DNA of 64,000 nt from Amycolatopsis azurea DSM 43854 (GTDB lineage: Bacteria > Actinomycetota > Actinomycetes > Mycobacteriales > Pseudonocardiaceae). Position numbers and translations under genes: made by a program. Under the pieces are notes generated by a model that saw only the letters and a list, made by a program, of their open reading frames with translations, ran no database searches and had not been told where the DNA came from. The stretch is from positions 118,926-182,925 of the forward strand of contig NZ_MUXN01000014.1 of NCBI RefSeq assembly GCF_001995215.1, read 5' to 3'. Shown in pieces: positions 48,742 through 58,322 of this stretch; within the stretch, counting starts at the first letter, position 1; each line of letters starts with the position of its first letter.

Positions 48742-50015
48742 TGTCGAACCGGGGCCTCGAGACGAGCGCCGACCTGCGAAAGCTGGTCGAGCGCTTGTAC
48801 CCGTTGTGCCGCAGCATCACCGGCGACGGCGTCCGCCGCACGCTGGAGATCGTCGGCGAGCACATCCCGCTGGAGATCCACGAGGTCCCCACCGGCACCC
48901 AGGTACTGGACTGGACGGTGCCGCAGGAATGGAACATCCGCGACGCGTACGTCAAGGACGCCTCCGGCAGGCGCGTGGTCGACTTCGGCGAGTCGAACCT
49001 GCACGTCGTCGGCTACAGCGTCCCGGTGTCGCGGAAGATGTCCCTGGCAGAACTGCGCGGTCACCTCCACACCATTCCCGACCAGCCGTCCTGGGTGCCG
49101 TACCGGACCAGCTACTACTCGCCGACCTGGGGTTTCTGCCTGGCGCAGGAAACCCTCGACGCGATGCCGGAAGGCGAGTACGAGGTCCGCATCGACTCCA
49201 CGCTGGCCGACGGGAGCCTCACCTACGCCGAGCACGTCGTGCCGGGCGAGGTCGCCGACGAGGTGATCGTCTCCTGCCACACGTGCCATCCGTCGCTGGC
49301 GAACGACAACGTCGCCGGGATCGCGATCGCCGCCGCGTTCGCGCAGCGACTGAAGAATCCGCACTACACGTACCGGTTCCTGTTCATGCCGGGCACGATC
49401 GGCGCCATCACCTGGCTCGCGCGCAACGACGAGCGCGTCCGCCGGATCAAGGCGGGACTCGTGCTGGCGTGCGCGGGAGACCCGGGATCGTTGACCTACA
49501 AGCGAAGCCGCCGGGGCGACGCCGAGATCGACCGCGTGCTCGCGTACGTCCTGGCCGATCGCGCGCACAAGATCGTGGACTTCTCGCCGTACGGCTACGA
49601 CGAGCGCCAGTTCTGCTCCCCCGGCTTCAACCTGGGTGTCGGCTCGCTGACGAGGACGCCGTACGCGGGCTATCCCGAGTACCACACCTCGGCCGACAAC
49701 CTCGATTTCGTGTCCACGACGGCCATGGAGGAAACCCTCCAGACCTTGCTGGACACGTACGCCGTTCTCGACCGCAACCGCAGCTACGTCAACCTCAGCC
49801 CCTACGGCGAGCCGCAACTCGGCAAGCGCGGGCTGTACGACTCGCTCGGCGGGCGGAGCGACGCCAAACAAGCCCAGATGGCCATGCTCTGGGTGCTCAA
49901 CCTCTCGGACGGCGAGCACAGCCTGCTCGACGTCGCCGAGCGGTCCGGGTTGCCGTTCGATTCCGTCGTCGCGGCCGCTCAGGCGCTGCACGACGCCGGA
50001 TTGCTCAAGGATTAG
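48741..50015 (+). CDS. M28-like aminopeptidase-fold protein (DUF2172/DUF4910/HTH_47)
   Basis: 424 residues from ATG 48741. The N-terminus ELYPLCRSITGDGVR-like segment (here RLYPLCRSITGDGVRRTLEI) and VPQEWNIRDAYV belong to the DUF4910 family with inserted DUF2172. Metal-site remnants: CHTCHPSLANDNVAG and YPEYHTSADNLDF. The C-terminal 60 residues (QMAMLWVLNLSDGEHSLLDVAERSGLPFDSV) are a winged helix (HTH_47). The segment usually read PETIG is FMPGTIGAI here, so the catalytic Glu seems replaced by Gly. Relatives sit in surface-sugar operons. Function unknown. Confidence 0.87.
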   Translation: MSNRGLETSADLRKLVERLYPLCRSITGDGVRRTLEIVGEHIPLEIHEVPTGTQVLDWTVPQEWNIRDAYVKDASGRRVVDFGESNLHVVGYSVPVSRKMSLAELRGHLHTIPDQPSWVPYRTSYYSPTWGFCLAQETLDAMPEGEYEVRIDSTLADGSLTYAEHVVPGEVADEVIVSCHTCHPSLANDNVAGIAIAAAFAQRLKNPHYTYRFLFMPGTIGAITWLARNDERVRRIKAGLVLACAGDPGSLTYKRSRRGDAEIDRVLAYVLADRAHKIVDFSPYGYDERQFCSPGFNLGVGSLTRTPYAGYPEYHTSADNLDFVSTTAMEETLQTLLDTYAVLDRNRSYVNLSPYGEPQLGKRGLYDSLGGRSDAKQAQMAMLWVLNLSDGEHSLLDVAERSGLPFDSVVAAAQALHDAGLLKD

Positions 50016-50022
50016 AGGCCCC

Positions 50023-51309
50023 ATGCGATCACTTCTGCGTTCCCAGGCCATCCGTGCCATGGCCGGACGGCTCAGCTGGGGCCTCGGCGACCAGGCCGTC
50101 TCCAGCATCACCAACTTCGCGGTCGGTCTCTACGTCGCGCGTTCACTCGGCACGTTCGCGTTCGGCATGTTCAGCCTCGCCTGGGTCAGCTACGGCGTGG
50201 TGCTCAACCTTTCGCGCGGGCTGACGACGGATCCGCTGATGGTGCGGTTCTCCGGGGTGTCCACCGAATCCTGGCGCGCCGCGACCGCGCGGGCGACCGG
50301 GACGGCGCTCACCGCGGGTGTCGCGGCCGGGATGATCAGCGTGGCCGCCGGGCTCATCGTGGGCGACACCACCGGCGGGGCGTTCGTCGCGCTCGGCGTC
50401 GTCATCCCCACGCTGCTCCTGCAGGACGCGTGGCGGTTCACCTTCTTCGCCGCCGGACACGGGAAGAAGGCGTTCCTGAACGACGTCGTCTGGGGGATCG
50501 CGCTGATCCCGGCGTTGTTCATCGCGCACCACACGTCCGACACCGTCGTCGCGTTCATCCTGGCGTGGGGCCTTTCCGGGGCGGTCGCCGCCGCCTTCGG
50601 CTGCTTGCAGTCCGGGGTCCGGCCGGATCCGCGCGGCACGGTCGTCTGGCTCAAGGCGCACCTCGACCTCGGCGCCCGCTACCTGGTCGAAAACGTCAGC
50701 AACAGCGGTTCGTCGCAACTGCGGATGTACGGCCTCGGCGCGATCGCCGGACTGACGAGCGTCGGCGCGGTCCGTGGCGCCGAACTGCTCCTCGGGCCGT
50801 TCTTCGCGCTCTTGATGGGACTTTCCCTGGTCACGGTCGCCGAAAGCGCGCGGGTGCTCCAACGGGCCCCGCACCGCTTCCGGAAATTCTGCGCCGTCCT
50901 CGGCGCCGGCCAGGCGGCGGCGGCCCTGCTCTGGGGCCTCGCCTTGCTTCTGGTACCCCATGACGCCGGCCGGTTCGTCCTCGGCGACGTCTGGGATCCC
51001 GCTTCGAAACTGATCCTCCCGGTGACCATCGGTATCGCCGCGGCGGGGTTCAACACCGGAGCGGCCGCCGGATTGCGTGCGCTCGGCGCTGCGAAAAGGA
51101 GCCTTCGCGCCCAGCTGATCAACTCGGCCGGCTATGTCGGTTTCGGGCTCATTGGCGCCTTCTTGGCCGGGGCGTCCGGATCCGCGTGGGGGGTCGCGTT
51201 GGCGATCACCAGCGGGTCAGCGGTGTGGTGGTTCCAGCTGCACATCGCCCATAAAGAAGCCCTCAACGAACACCAGACTTCGGAGAAGGAAGAAATGAGG
51301 ACGTCATGA
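50023..51309 (+). CDS. Polysaccharide flippase-like membrane protein (Wzx/MATE-type)
   Basis: 428 residues with about twelve hydrophobic helices (LSWGLGDQAVSSITNFAVGLYVARSLGTFAFGMFSLAW at the start, then TGTALTAGVAAGMISVAAGLIVG and more). The MOP-superfamily look and its place in the operon suggest it flips the undecaprenyl-linked repeat unit. No pore residues can be assigned. It starts 7 bp after the DUF4910 gene and overlaps the GT2 gene by ATGA. Confidence 0.9.
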   Translation: MRSLLRSQAIRAMAGRLSWGLGDQAVSSITNFAVGLYVARSLGTFAFGMFSLAWVSYGVVLNLSRGLTTDPLMVRFSGVSTESWRAATARATGTALTAGVAAGMISVAAGLIVGDTTGGAFVALGVVIPTLLLQDAWRFTFFAAGHGKKAFLNDVVWGIALIPALFIAHHTSDTVVAFILAWGLSGAVAAAFGCLQSGVRPDPRGTVVWLKAHLDLGARYLVENVSNSGSSQLRMYGLGAIAGLTSVGAVRGAELLLGPFFALLMGLSLVTVAESARVLQRAPHRFRKFCAVLGAGQAAAALLWGLALLLVPHDAGRFVLGDVWDPASKLILPVTIGIAAAGFNTGAAAGLRALGAAKRSLRAQLINSAGYVGFGLIGAFLAGASGSAWGVALAITSGSAVWWFQLHIAHKEALNEHQTSEKEEMRTS

Positions 51310-52256
51310 GCACCGCTCCTCGGCTGAGCATCGGGCTCCCGGTCTACAACGGCGAGGACTACCTCGCCGAATCGCTGGACGCACTCCTCGGCCAAAGCTT
51401 CGGCGACTTCGAGCTGATCGTCTCGGACAACGCGTCCACCGATCGCACCGAAGAGATCAGCCGTGACTACGCGAAACTGGACTCCCGCGTGCGCTACGTG
51501 CGTCAGCCGGTGAACATCGGCTGCGCGCCCAACCACAACTACTGCGTCGACGTCGCCCGCGGCGAGCTGTTCAAATGGGCCTCCGACGACGACCTCTACG
51601 CACGTTACCTGCTGGAACGCTGCATCGAGGCGCTCGACGAGCACCCCGAGTTCGTCCTCTCGCACTCGTGGACGGCGATGATCGACGAGAAGGGCGTCGT
51701 CACGCAGGCGCTGGAGTACCCGCTCAACACGGTTTCGCCGCACGCCGCGGAACGCTTCCGCAGCACACTGTTCGCGCCCGGCGGGGACGACGACGGCGCG
51801 GTGATCCGCACCGAGGTGCTGCGCCGCGTCGCGCCGCTGGACAGCTATCACCACGCGGACCGCACGATCATCTCGGAGCTGGCCCTGCACGGCCCGTTCC
51901 ACCAGGTGCCCGATTGGCTGTACTTCCGGCGCGACCACCCCGGCCGCTCCGAACACGAGCACCCGACCGTGCGCCGCCGGGCCACCAACCTCGACCCGAA
52001 GCGGGCCGACAAGCTGCGTCACCCGATGATCCGGCTGCTCGGCGAGTACGTCCTGGGGTACGTCAACGCGATCCGCAACGCGCCGATCTCCGGCGCGGAG
52101 AAGCGTGAATGCTTCCGCTACCTGCGGCAGTGGGCGCTGAACCGGGCCGGGAACCCGGCCATGGGACGGATGCCCGTCCAGGCCGAGGCCGAAACCGGCC
52201 CGCGTGAGGTCTCCGTCGTCTCGGTCGTCGCCGGCCAGGAGGGACGAGTCCCTTGA
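51306..52256 (+). CDS. Glycosyltransferase family 2
   Basis: 316 residues from ATG 51306 (ATGA overlap). GT-A features: LSIGLPVYNGEDYLAESLDALLGQSFGDFELIVSDNASTDRT, nucleotide-sugar DXD as SDDD (KWASDDDLY), and a later acidic residue region. No membrane helix, so it acts on the cytoplasmic face of the lipid-linked glycan. TTGA overlap with the next gene. Confidence 0.95.
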   Translation: MSTAPRLSIGLPVYNGEDYLAESLDALLGQSFGDFELIVSDNASTDRTEEISRDYAKLDSRVRYVRQPVNIGCAPNHNYCVDVARGELFKWASDDDLYARYLLERCIEALDEHPEFVLSHSWTAMIDEKGVVTQALEYPLNTVSPHAAERFRSTLFAPGGDDDGAVIRTEVLRRVAPLDSYHHADRTIISELALHGPFHQVPDWLYFRRDHPGRSEHEHPTVRRRATNLDPKRADKLRHPMIRLLGEYVLGYVNAIRNAPISGAEKRECFRYLRQWALNRAGNPAMGRMPVQAEAETGPREVSVVSVVAGQEGRVP

Positions 52257-53440
52257 CCCCGCCCGCGAGGATCGGGCTGTTCGGACTCCTCGGATCGGGG
52301 AACCTCGGCAACGACGGTTCCTTCGAGGCGGTCCTCGGGTATCTGCGCACGGAGCATCCGGACGCCGCCATCAGTGTGATGTGCGGCGGGCCGGAAATCG
52401 TCGCGTCGCGCTACGGACTCGAGACGACCGCGTTGAACTGGTACCAGGGTGAGTACCGCACGGCCTCCGGTCCGCTTTCCATCGCCATGAAGGCTTTCGG
52501 GAAACTCGTCGACATCGTCCGCACGACGGCGTGGGTCCGGCGTCAGGACGTGGTGATCGTGCCGGGGATGGGCGTCCTGGAATCCACTCTTCCCTTGCGG
52601 CCTTGGGGTTTCCCGTACGCGCTGCTGCTGCTCTCGGCGTCCGGCCGGCTGGTCGGGACCAAGGTGGCGCTGGTGAGCGTCGGCGCCAGCGTGAGCTCGC
52701 AGCGGGTCACCCGCTCGGTCATCGGCTGGGCCGGGCGGCTGGCGTCGTTCCGGTCCTACCGGGACGAGCCGTCGCGGGAGGCGATGCGCGCGATGGGGGT
52801 GGACGTCACGAACGACCGCGTCTACCCCGATCTCGCGTTTGCCCTCCCGGCGCCGTCGGAGCCGGTGCTGCCCCGCTCCGTCGGGGTCGGGGTGATGGCC
52901 TACCGCGGCGGGAACGAGGACCGGGCCCGCGCCGACGACATCTACGAGTCCTATGTGGACAACATGACGCGGTTCGTCGCCAGGCTGGTCTCCGACGGCC
53001 GCCCGGTGCGGTTGTTCATCGGCGACCAGGCCGATCGGCAGGTCGTCGACGAGATCATGCGGGAACTGGAGTCCCCGTTGATCGCCGCCGCCGACACGTC
53101 CACTTTGGACGAAGTCATGCGGGCGATGTCGGCCGTCGAGACCGTCGTCGCGACCCGGTACCACAACATCCTGTGCGCGTTGAAGCTGGCGAAACCGACG
53201 CTGTCCATCGGGTACGCGAGCAAGAACGAGGTCCTCATGACCACACTGGGGCTGGGGGAATTCTGCCAGTCGGCCAGGGAGATCGACTTCGACGCGCTGG
53301 TCGGCCAGTTCGCCGAACTCGAATCCAGGGCGGGCGAACTGTCCGGGATCGTGGCGAAACGAGGCGCGGAACAAGTGCGACTCCTGGACGAGCAGTTCGC
53401 CGAACTGTCGGCCGCCTTCCTGCCGATGGGAGTCCGATGA
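52253..53440 (+). CDS. Polysaccharide pyruvyltransferase-family protein
   Basis: 395 residues from TTG 52253 (TTGA overlap). Pattern of the CsaB/ExoV-like family: IGLFGLLGSGNLGNDGSFEAVLGYLRTEHPDAAISVMCGGPEIVASRYGL, DVVIVPGMGVLESTLP, and the C-terminal VATRYHNILCALKLAKPTLSIGYASKNEVL. These enzymes add a 1-carboxyethylidene (pyruvate ketal) from phosphoenolpyruvate to sugars, giving an acidic polymer. The acceptor is unknown. Confidence 0.88.
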   Translation: MTPPARIGLFGLLGSGNLGNDGSFEAVLGYLRTEHPDAAISVMCGGPEIVASRYGLETTALNWYQGEYRTASGPLSIAMKAFGKLVDIVRTTAWVRRQDVVIVPGMGVLESTLPLRPWGFPYALLLLSASGRLVGTKVALVSVGASVSSQRVTRSVIGWAGRLASFRSYRDEPSREAMRAMGVDVTNDRVYPDLAFALPAPSEPVLPRSVGVGVMAYRGGNEDRARADDIYESYVDNMTRFVARLVSDGRPVRLFIGDQADRQVVDEIMRELESPLIAAADTSTLDEVMRAMSAVETVVATRYHNILCALKLAKPTLSIGYASKNEVLMTTLGLGEFCQSAREIDFDALVGQFAELESRAGELSGIVAKRGAEQVRLLDEQFAELSAAFLPMGVR

Positions 53441-53985
53441 AGGTGATCCCGGTGCCCGCCATCGCGGGCGCGTACCTGTTCGAACCGACCCCGCACGCCG
53501 ACGAACGCGGCTTCTTCAGCCGCACGTTCGACGCCGGCGTCGTCCGCTCGGCCGGGATCGACCCGGACGGGTTCCTCCAGGACAGCGTTTCCCGGTCCCG
53601 CAAGGGAGTACTGCGCGGGATGCACCTCCGCTCGGGACTCGGTGAGGCGAAACTGGTCCGGTGCTCGTGGGGCGCCGTCTTCGACGTCGTCGTCGACCTG
53701 AGGCCGGATTCGCCGACGTACCTCGGCAAGGAGACGTTCGAGCTGTCCGGGGAGACCCAGGTCTCGCTGTACATCCCGGCAGGCTGCGCGCACGGGTTCC
53801 AGGCGCTCACCGAGATCGCCGACGTCTCCTACCGGATCGACCGCGAGCACGACCCGGCCGAGGACGTCGCGATCGCGTACGACGACCCGGATCTGGCGAT
53901 CCCCTGGCCGCTCCCGGTGGCGCTGATGTCGGAGCGGGACCGCCAGGCCCTTCCTCTTTCCGCGGTACTACAAGACACGAGGTGA
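53437..53985 (+). CDS. dTDP-4-dehydrorhamnose 3,5-epimerase-like protein (RmlC-like)
   Basis: 182 residues from ATG 53437 (ATGA overlap). Cupin pattern DERGFFSRTFDAGV, QDSVSRSRKGVLRGMHLR, CSWGAVFDVVVDLRPDSPTYLGKE and YIPAGCAHGFQALTEIADVSYRID. The catalytic His (GMHLR) is kept. Neighbours make it an NDP-sugar 3,5- or 3-epimerase for the operon's sugar rather than part of a plain rhamnose set. Confidence 0.93.
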   Translation: MKVIPVPAIAGAYLFEPTPHADERGFFSRTFDAGVVRSAGIDPDGFLQDSVSRSRKGVLRGMHLRSGLGEAKLVRCSWGAVFDVVVDLRPDSPTYLGKETFELSGETQVSLYIPAGCAHGFQALTEIADVSYRIDREHDPAEDVAIAYDDPDLAIPWPLPVALMSERDRQALPLSAVLQDTR

Positions 53986-53989
53986 GAGC

Positions 53990-55306
53990 ATGACCCGTCA
54001 GCTTCCCAAGTCGATGCGGGCCAACGAGCGCCTCCACGCGATGATCCCCGGCGGCGCGCACACCTACGCCAAGGGCGACGACCAGTACCCGGAGAACCTG
54101 GCGCCGGTCGTCTCCCACGGGCTCGGCGCGCACGTCTGGGATGTCGACGGGAACGAATACATCGAGTACGGCTCGGGGCTGCGCGCGGTCAGCCTCGGGC
54201 ACGTGCACCCGCGGGTCAGCGAAGCCGCCCACCGCGAGATCGACCGGGGCGCGAACTTCGCCCGTCCGTCCATCGTGGAGGAACGGGCGGCGACGAAGTT
54301 CCTCGAAACCGTCCCGACCGCCGAGATGGTCAAATTCGCCAAGAACGGTTCGGACGCCACCACGGCCGCGGTCAAGCTCGCCAGGGCGGTCACCGGCAGG
54401 CCGCTGGTGGCGATCTGCCGTGACCACGCGTTCTTCTCCATCGACGACTGGTTCATCGGCACCACGGCGATGTCGGCGGGCATCCCGGACGAGATCACCG
54501 ATCTCACCGTGTCGTTCCCCTACGGCGATCTCCAGGTGACCGAACGGCTGCTGCGGGAGAACGCGAGCCAGATCGCCTGCCTGGTGCTGGAGGCGTCCAC
54601 CCAGCTCGAACCGCCCCCCGGGTATCTCGTCGGCCTGCGGGAACTCGCCGACCGGTACGGCTGCGTCCTGATCTTCGACGAGATGATCACCGGTTTCCGC
54701 TGGTCCGAGGCGGGGGCACAGGGTCTCTACGGCGTCACGCCGGACCTTTCGACGTTCGGCAAGGCGCTCGGCAACGGGTTCGCCGTCTCCGCGCTCGCGG
54801 GCAAACGCGAGCTGATGGAACTCGGCGGCCTGCGCACCACCAAGGACCGCGTCTTCCTGCTGTCCACCACGCACGGCGCCGAGACGCATTCGCTGGCCGC
54901 CGCGATCGCGGTCATGGAGACCTACACCGAAGAAGGCATCGCCGCGCGGCTGCACGCGCTCGGCGACCGGCTCGCCGCCGGGGTCCGCGAAGTCGCGGCC
55001 TCGGCCGGGGTCGGGGAACACGTCGTCGTGCGCGGCCGGGCGAGCAACCTCGTCTTCGCCACGCTCGACGCCGAGAAGAAACCGTCGCAGGACTACCGAA
55101 CATTGTTCCTGCGGCAGTTGGTCACGGGCGGGGTCCTCGGACCGTCGTTCGTGGTCAGCGCCGCGTTGTCCGAAGAAGACATCGACCGGACGGTCGAAGT
55201 GGTCTCGCAGGCTTGCCTCGTGTACCGCAAAGCGCTCGACGCGGATGATCCGGCGCCGTGGCTGGGTGGCCGTCCGGTGAAGCCGGTTTTTCGGAGAAGG
55301 GTATGA
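53990..55306 (+). CDS. Class III aminotransferase, glutamate-1-semialdehyde aminomutase-like
   Basis: 438 residues. PLP Lys258 in TFGKALGNGFAVSALAG, LVLEASTQLEPPPGYL, IFDEMITGFRW and YIEYGSGLRAVSLGHVHP. Similar to GSA aminomutase but in a sugar operon, so it more likely aminates a sugar-like or amino-acid-side-chain substrate of the glycan. The true hemL normally lies with haem genes. Gap of 4 bp before it and ATGA overlap after it. Confidence 0.92.
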   Translation: MTRQLPKSMRANERLHAMIPGGAHTYAKGDDQYPENLAPVVSHGLGAHVWDVDGNEYIEYGSGLRAVSLGHVHPRVSEAAHREIDRGANFARPSIVEERAATKFLETVPTAEMVKFAKNGSDATTAAVKLARAVTGRPLVAICRDHAFFSIDDWFIGTTAMSAGIPDEITDLTVSFPYGDLQVTERLLRENASQIACLVLEASTQLEPPPGYLVGLRELADRYGCVLIFDEMITGFRWSEAGAQGLYGVTPDLSTFGKALGNGFAVSALAGKRELMELGGLRTTKDRVFLLSTTHGAETHSLAAAIAVMETYTEEGIAARLHALGDRLAAGVREVAASAGVGEHVVVRGRASNLVFATLDAEKKPSQDYRTLFLRQLVTGGVLGPSFVVSAALSEEDIDRTVEVVSQACLVYRKALDADDPAPWLGGRPVKPVFRRRV

Positions 55307-56802
55307 GTTCAGGGATCGCACATCGCTCGGTCGGCACGCGTGCGCTTTGCGTCACGCTGTCGGTGTTATTGCTCCAGGTCTCGGTCGAAACCACGGCTGA
55401 GGCATCCGAAGAGCCGGCACGAGGGGTATGCGGCACGACAGTCGGCGTCCCCTCCGCGCCGGAAGGCGCCCTGGTCGTCGAACCGGGCACCGATCTGACC
55501 GACCGGACCCGCTTCAGCCCGCCGGGGACCACGTTCTGGCTGGCACCGGGCACCCATCACCTGTCCGACGACCAGTTCGGGCAGGTGATGCCCAAGGACG
55601 GCAACGTCTACCTCGGCGCACCCGGCGCCGTGCTCGACGGACGAAGACTCAACCGCGCGGCGTTCACCACGTCGGCCAAGGACGTGGTCATCCGAGGACT
55701 GACGATCCGCGGCTTCCTCGGCCAGCAGGACCAAGGCGTGGTCAACCACGACTCCGGCGAGCGCTGGACCATCCAGGGCAACGTCATCGAGGACAACGAC
55801 GGCGCCGCGATGATGACCGGATCCGGTCAGCGGGTGATCGGGAACTGCCTGCGCAACAACGGCCAGTACGGCATCAACGCCTACCGCGCCGGCGGCGGGC
55901 TCTCCGATCTGCTGATCGAAGGCAACGAGATCACCGGGAACAACACCGGCGACTGGGAAACGAAGATCCCGGGCTGCGGGTGCAGCGGCGGCGCCAAGTT
56001 CTGGGCCGTGAACCGCGCCGACATCATCGGCAACTTCGTCCACCACAACCACGGTGTCGGGCTCTGGGCCGACACGAACAACAACGACTTCCTCATCCAG
56101 GACAACGTGATCGAGGACAACGCGTCCGAGGGACTGTTCTACGAGATCTCCTACAATCTGGACCTGATCGGGAACACGTTCCGACGCAACGCGCTGGTGC
56201 AGGGCCGCAACCGGGCCGCGAAGGGCGACAGCTTCCCGGTCGGGTCGGTGTACATCAGCGAGTCAGGCGGGGAGCCCAGGCTGCCCGCCCGGACCAGCCA
56301 GATCGACATCCGGGGCAACCTGTTCTCGGACAACTGGTCGGGGATCACGCTGTGGGAGAACGCGGACCGGTTCTGCAACAGCCCGGCCAACACGTCGTCG
56401 CTCTCCTGCACGGCACTGGTCTCACCGATGTCCACCTGCTCCGACCCGGGCATCACGACCGCGCCGCTGTACAGCGACTGCCGGTGGAAGACGCAGCGCG
56501 TTCTGGTACACGAGAACACGTTCGAGTTCGACGAGTCGCTGGAAGGCTGTCTCGACCGCTGCGGCCGGATGGCGGTGCTCTCGAACTACGGGACCTACCC
56601 GGCCTGGTCACCGTACCGGGGGAACGTGATCTCCGAGGCGATCACCTTCCGGCAGGAGAACCGGTGGTACGACAACCAGTACTACGGGCCTTGGCGGTTC
56701 GTCGCCCAGGACGCGTCACGGCAGCTGACGTCGGCGCAATGGCAGGCGGAGCCCTACCGGCAGGACGTGTGCAGCGGGTTCGGTGAGACGGTGACCTGCT
56801 GA
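55303..56802 (+). CDS. Secreted right-handed beta-helix protein 1
   Basis: 499 residues from ATG 55303 (GGAGAAGG upstream, ATGA overlap with the aminotransferase). A signal peptide ends about ETTAEAS. The rest is parallel beta-helix: VYLGAPGAVLDGRRLN, DVVIRGLTIRGF, WTIQGNVIEDNDGAA, ENADRFCNSPANTSS. Conserved with its two paralogues: GCGCSGGAKFW, GLWADTNNNDFL, SESGGEPR and CRWKTQRV. Ten or more cysteines suggest disulphides. Could cleave, epimerise or bind the exported glycan. Length about 25 residues longer than the next copy. Confidence 0.9.
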   Translation: MSSGIAHRSVGTRALCVTLSVLLLQVSVETTAEASEEPARGVCGTTVGVPSAPEGALVVEPGTDLTDRTRFSPPGTTFWLAPGTHHLSDDQFGQVMPKDGNVYLGAPGAVLDGRRLNRAAFTTSAKDVVIRGLTIRGFLGQQDQGVVNHDSGERWTIQGNVIEDNDGAAMMTGSGQRVIGNCLRNNGQYGINAYRAGGGLSDLLIEGNEITGNNTGDWETKIPGCGCSGGAKFWAVNRADIIGNFVHHNHGVGLWADTNNNDFLIQDNVIEDNASEGLFYEISYNLDLIGNTFRRNALVQGRNRAAKGDSFPVGSVYISESGGEPRLPARTSQIDIRGNLFSDNWSGITLWENADRFCNSPANTSSLSCTALVSPMSTCSDPGITTAPLYSDCRWKTQRVLVHENTFEFDESLEGCLDRCGRMAVLSNYGTYPAWSPYRGNVISEAITFRQENRWYDNQYYGPWRFVAQDASRQLTSAQWQAEPYRQDVCSGFGETVTC

Positions 56803-56858
56803 AGTTTCACCTGTAAGTGTCCATCTGGGACGGTCCATAGTGGCCTACCGTTTCCGGT

Positions 56859-58292
56859 ATGCCCGCGTTCCTGGTGGTCCTGCTGATGCTCGCGGCAGGA
56901 GTCGTCACGGCCTCCCCGGCTTCGGCGGCTCCTGCCGCGGCTTGCGCTTCGGGTCCGGAGAGCCCTTCGAAACCGGACGACGCCGTGGTCGTCGCGCCGG
57001 GGACCGATCTGTCCGAGAAGACACGCGAGCTCCCGGCCGGCACGACGTTCTGGCTGACCGGGGGCAAGCACACCCTGGGCCAGGACGAATACGGCCAGAT
57101 CATCCCGAAGGACGGCAACGCCTACCTCGGCGCACCCGGCGCCGTGCTGGACGGGGGCGGCGTCAACCGCTACGCGTTCACCCAGCAGGCGCGCGACGTC
57201 GTCATCCGCGGCCTCACCATCCGCGGTTTCGCCGCGCCGCGGGATCAGGGCGTGGTCAACCACGACTCCGGCGAGCACTGGACCATCGAAGGCAACACCA
57301 TCGAGGGCAATCGCGGCGCCGCGATGATGGCGGGGCCGCGTCAGCGGATCCTGCGGAACTGCCTGCGGGACAACGGCCAGTACGGCATCAACGCCTACCG
57401 GGCGGGTGATGGGATCACCGGGCTGCTCGTCGAGGGCAACGAGATCACCGGGAACAACACCGACGACTGGGAGACGAAGGTCCCCGGCTGCGGCTGCAGC
57501 GGCGGCGCGAAGTTCTGGGCGGTGGACGGCGCCGACATCCGCGGGAACTGGGTCCACCACAACCACGGCGCCGGGCTGTGGGCGGACACGAACAACAACG
57601 ACTTCCTCATCGAGGACAACCTGATCGAGGACAACGAGGCGGAGGCGCTGTTCTACGAGATCTCGTACAACCTCGTGGTCCGCGACAACACCTTCCGGCG
57701 GAACACCCTGGTGCAGGGCCGCGCTTTCGCCGCGCGCGGAGACGATTTCCCGGTCGGGACGATCTACCTGTCGGAGTCGGGCGGCGAGCCGCGCGTCCCG
57801 GCGCGGACCTCTTCGGTGGAGATCGTCGACAACGTCTTCGAGGACAACTGGGCCGGGATCACCGCCTGGGAGAACGCGGACCGGTTCTGCAACAGCCCGG
57901 CGAACACTTCCTCCGGGTCGTGCACTCGCCTGGTTCCTTCGGTTTCTTCGTGTTCTTCGCCGGGGATCGCGTCACGGCCGTTGCACGACGACTGCCGGTG
58001 GAAGACGCAGCGGGTTTCCATACACGGCAACAAGTTCTCTCACGGGTCTTCGTGCACGGGGTTGTGCGGACGGATGGGGCTGTTGGCGAACTTCGGGACT
58101 TATCCGGAGTGGTCGCCTTACCGGGGTGCCGTGGTTTCGGACGCTGTCACGTTTCGGCAGGAGAATCGGTGGTACGACAACGCTTACTCGGGTTCTTGGC
58201 GTTTTGTCGTTCATGACACTTCGCGGACTGTGGGGGCTTCGGTTTGGCAGGGGGCTCCTTACTCGCAGGACGCGGGGTCGAGCTTCGGGTGA
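56859..58292 (+). CDS. Secreted right-handed beta-helix protein 2
   Basis: 477 residues, beginning MPAFLVVLLMLAAGVVTASPASAAP, a clear signal peptide. The body is a beta-helix closely parallel to the gene before it, from LPAGTTFWLTGGKHTLGQDEYGQIIPKDGN to the end, including GCGCSGGAKFW, GLWADTNNNDFL, ENADRFCNSPANTSS and CRWKTQRV. Its last 390 bp use far more G/T-ending codons than the first two thirds. It follows the operon after 56 bp and may share its transcript. Confidence 0.88.
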   Translation: MPAFLVVLLMLAAGVVTASPASAAPAAACASGPESPSKPDDAVVVAPGTDLSEKTRELPAGTTFWLTGGKHTLGQDEYGQIIPKDGNAYLGAPGAVLDGGGVNRYAFTQQARDVVIRGLTIRGFAAPRDQGVVNHDSGEHWTIEGNTIEGNRGAAMMAGPRQRILRNCLRDNGQYGINAYRAGDGITGLLVEGNEITGNNTDDWETKVPGCGCSGGAKFWAVDGADIRGNWVHHNHGAGLWADTNNNDFLIEDNLIEDNEAEALFYEISYNLVVRDNTFRRNTLVQGRAFAARGDDFPVGTIYLSESGGEPRVPARTSSVEIVDNVFEDNWAGITAWENADRFCNSPANTSSGSCTRLVPSVSSCSSPGIASRPLHDDCRWKTQRVSIHGNKFSHGSSCTGLCGRMGLLANFGTYPEWSPYRGAVVSDAVTFRQENRWYDNAYSGSWRFVVHDTSRTVGASVWQGAPYSQDAGSSFG

Positions 58293-58322
58293 CCGGACCT
58301 TTCGCGGTACGCGCGGCTAGGT

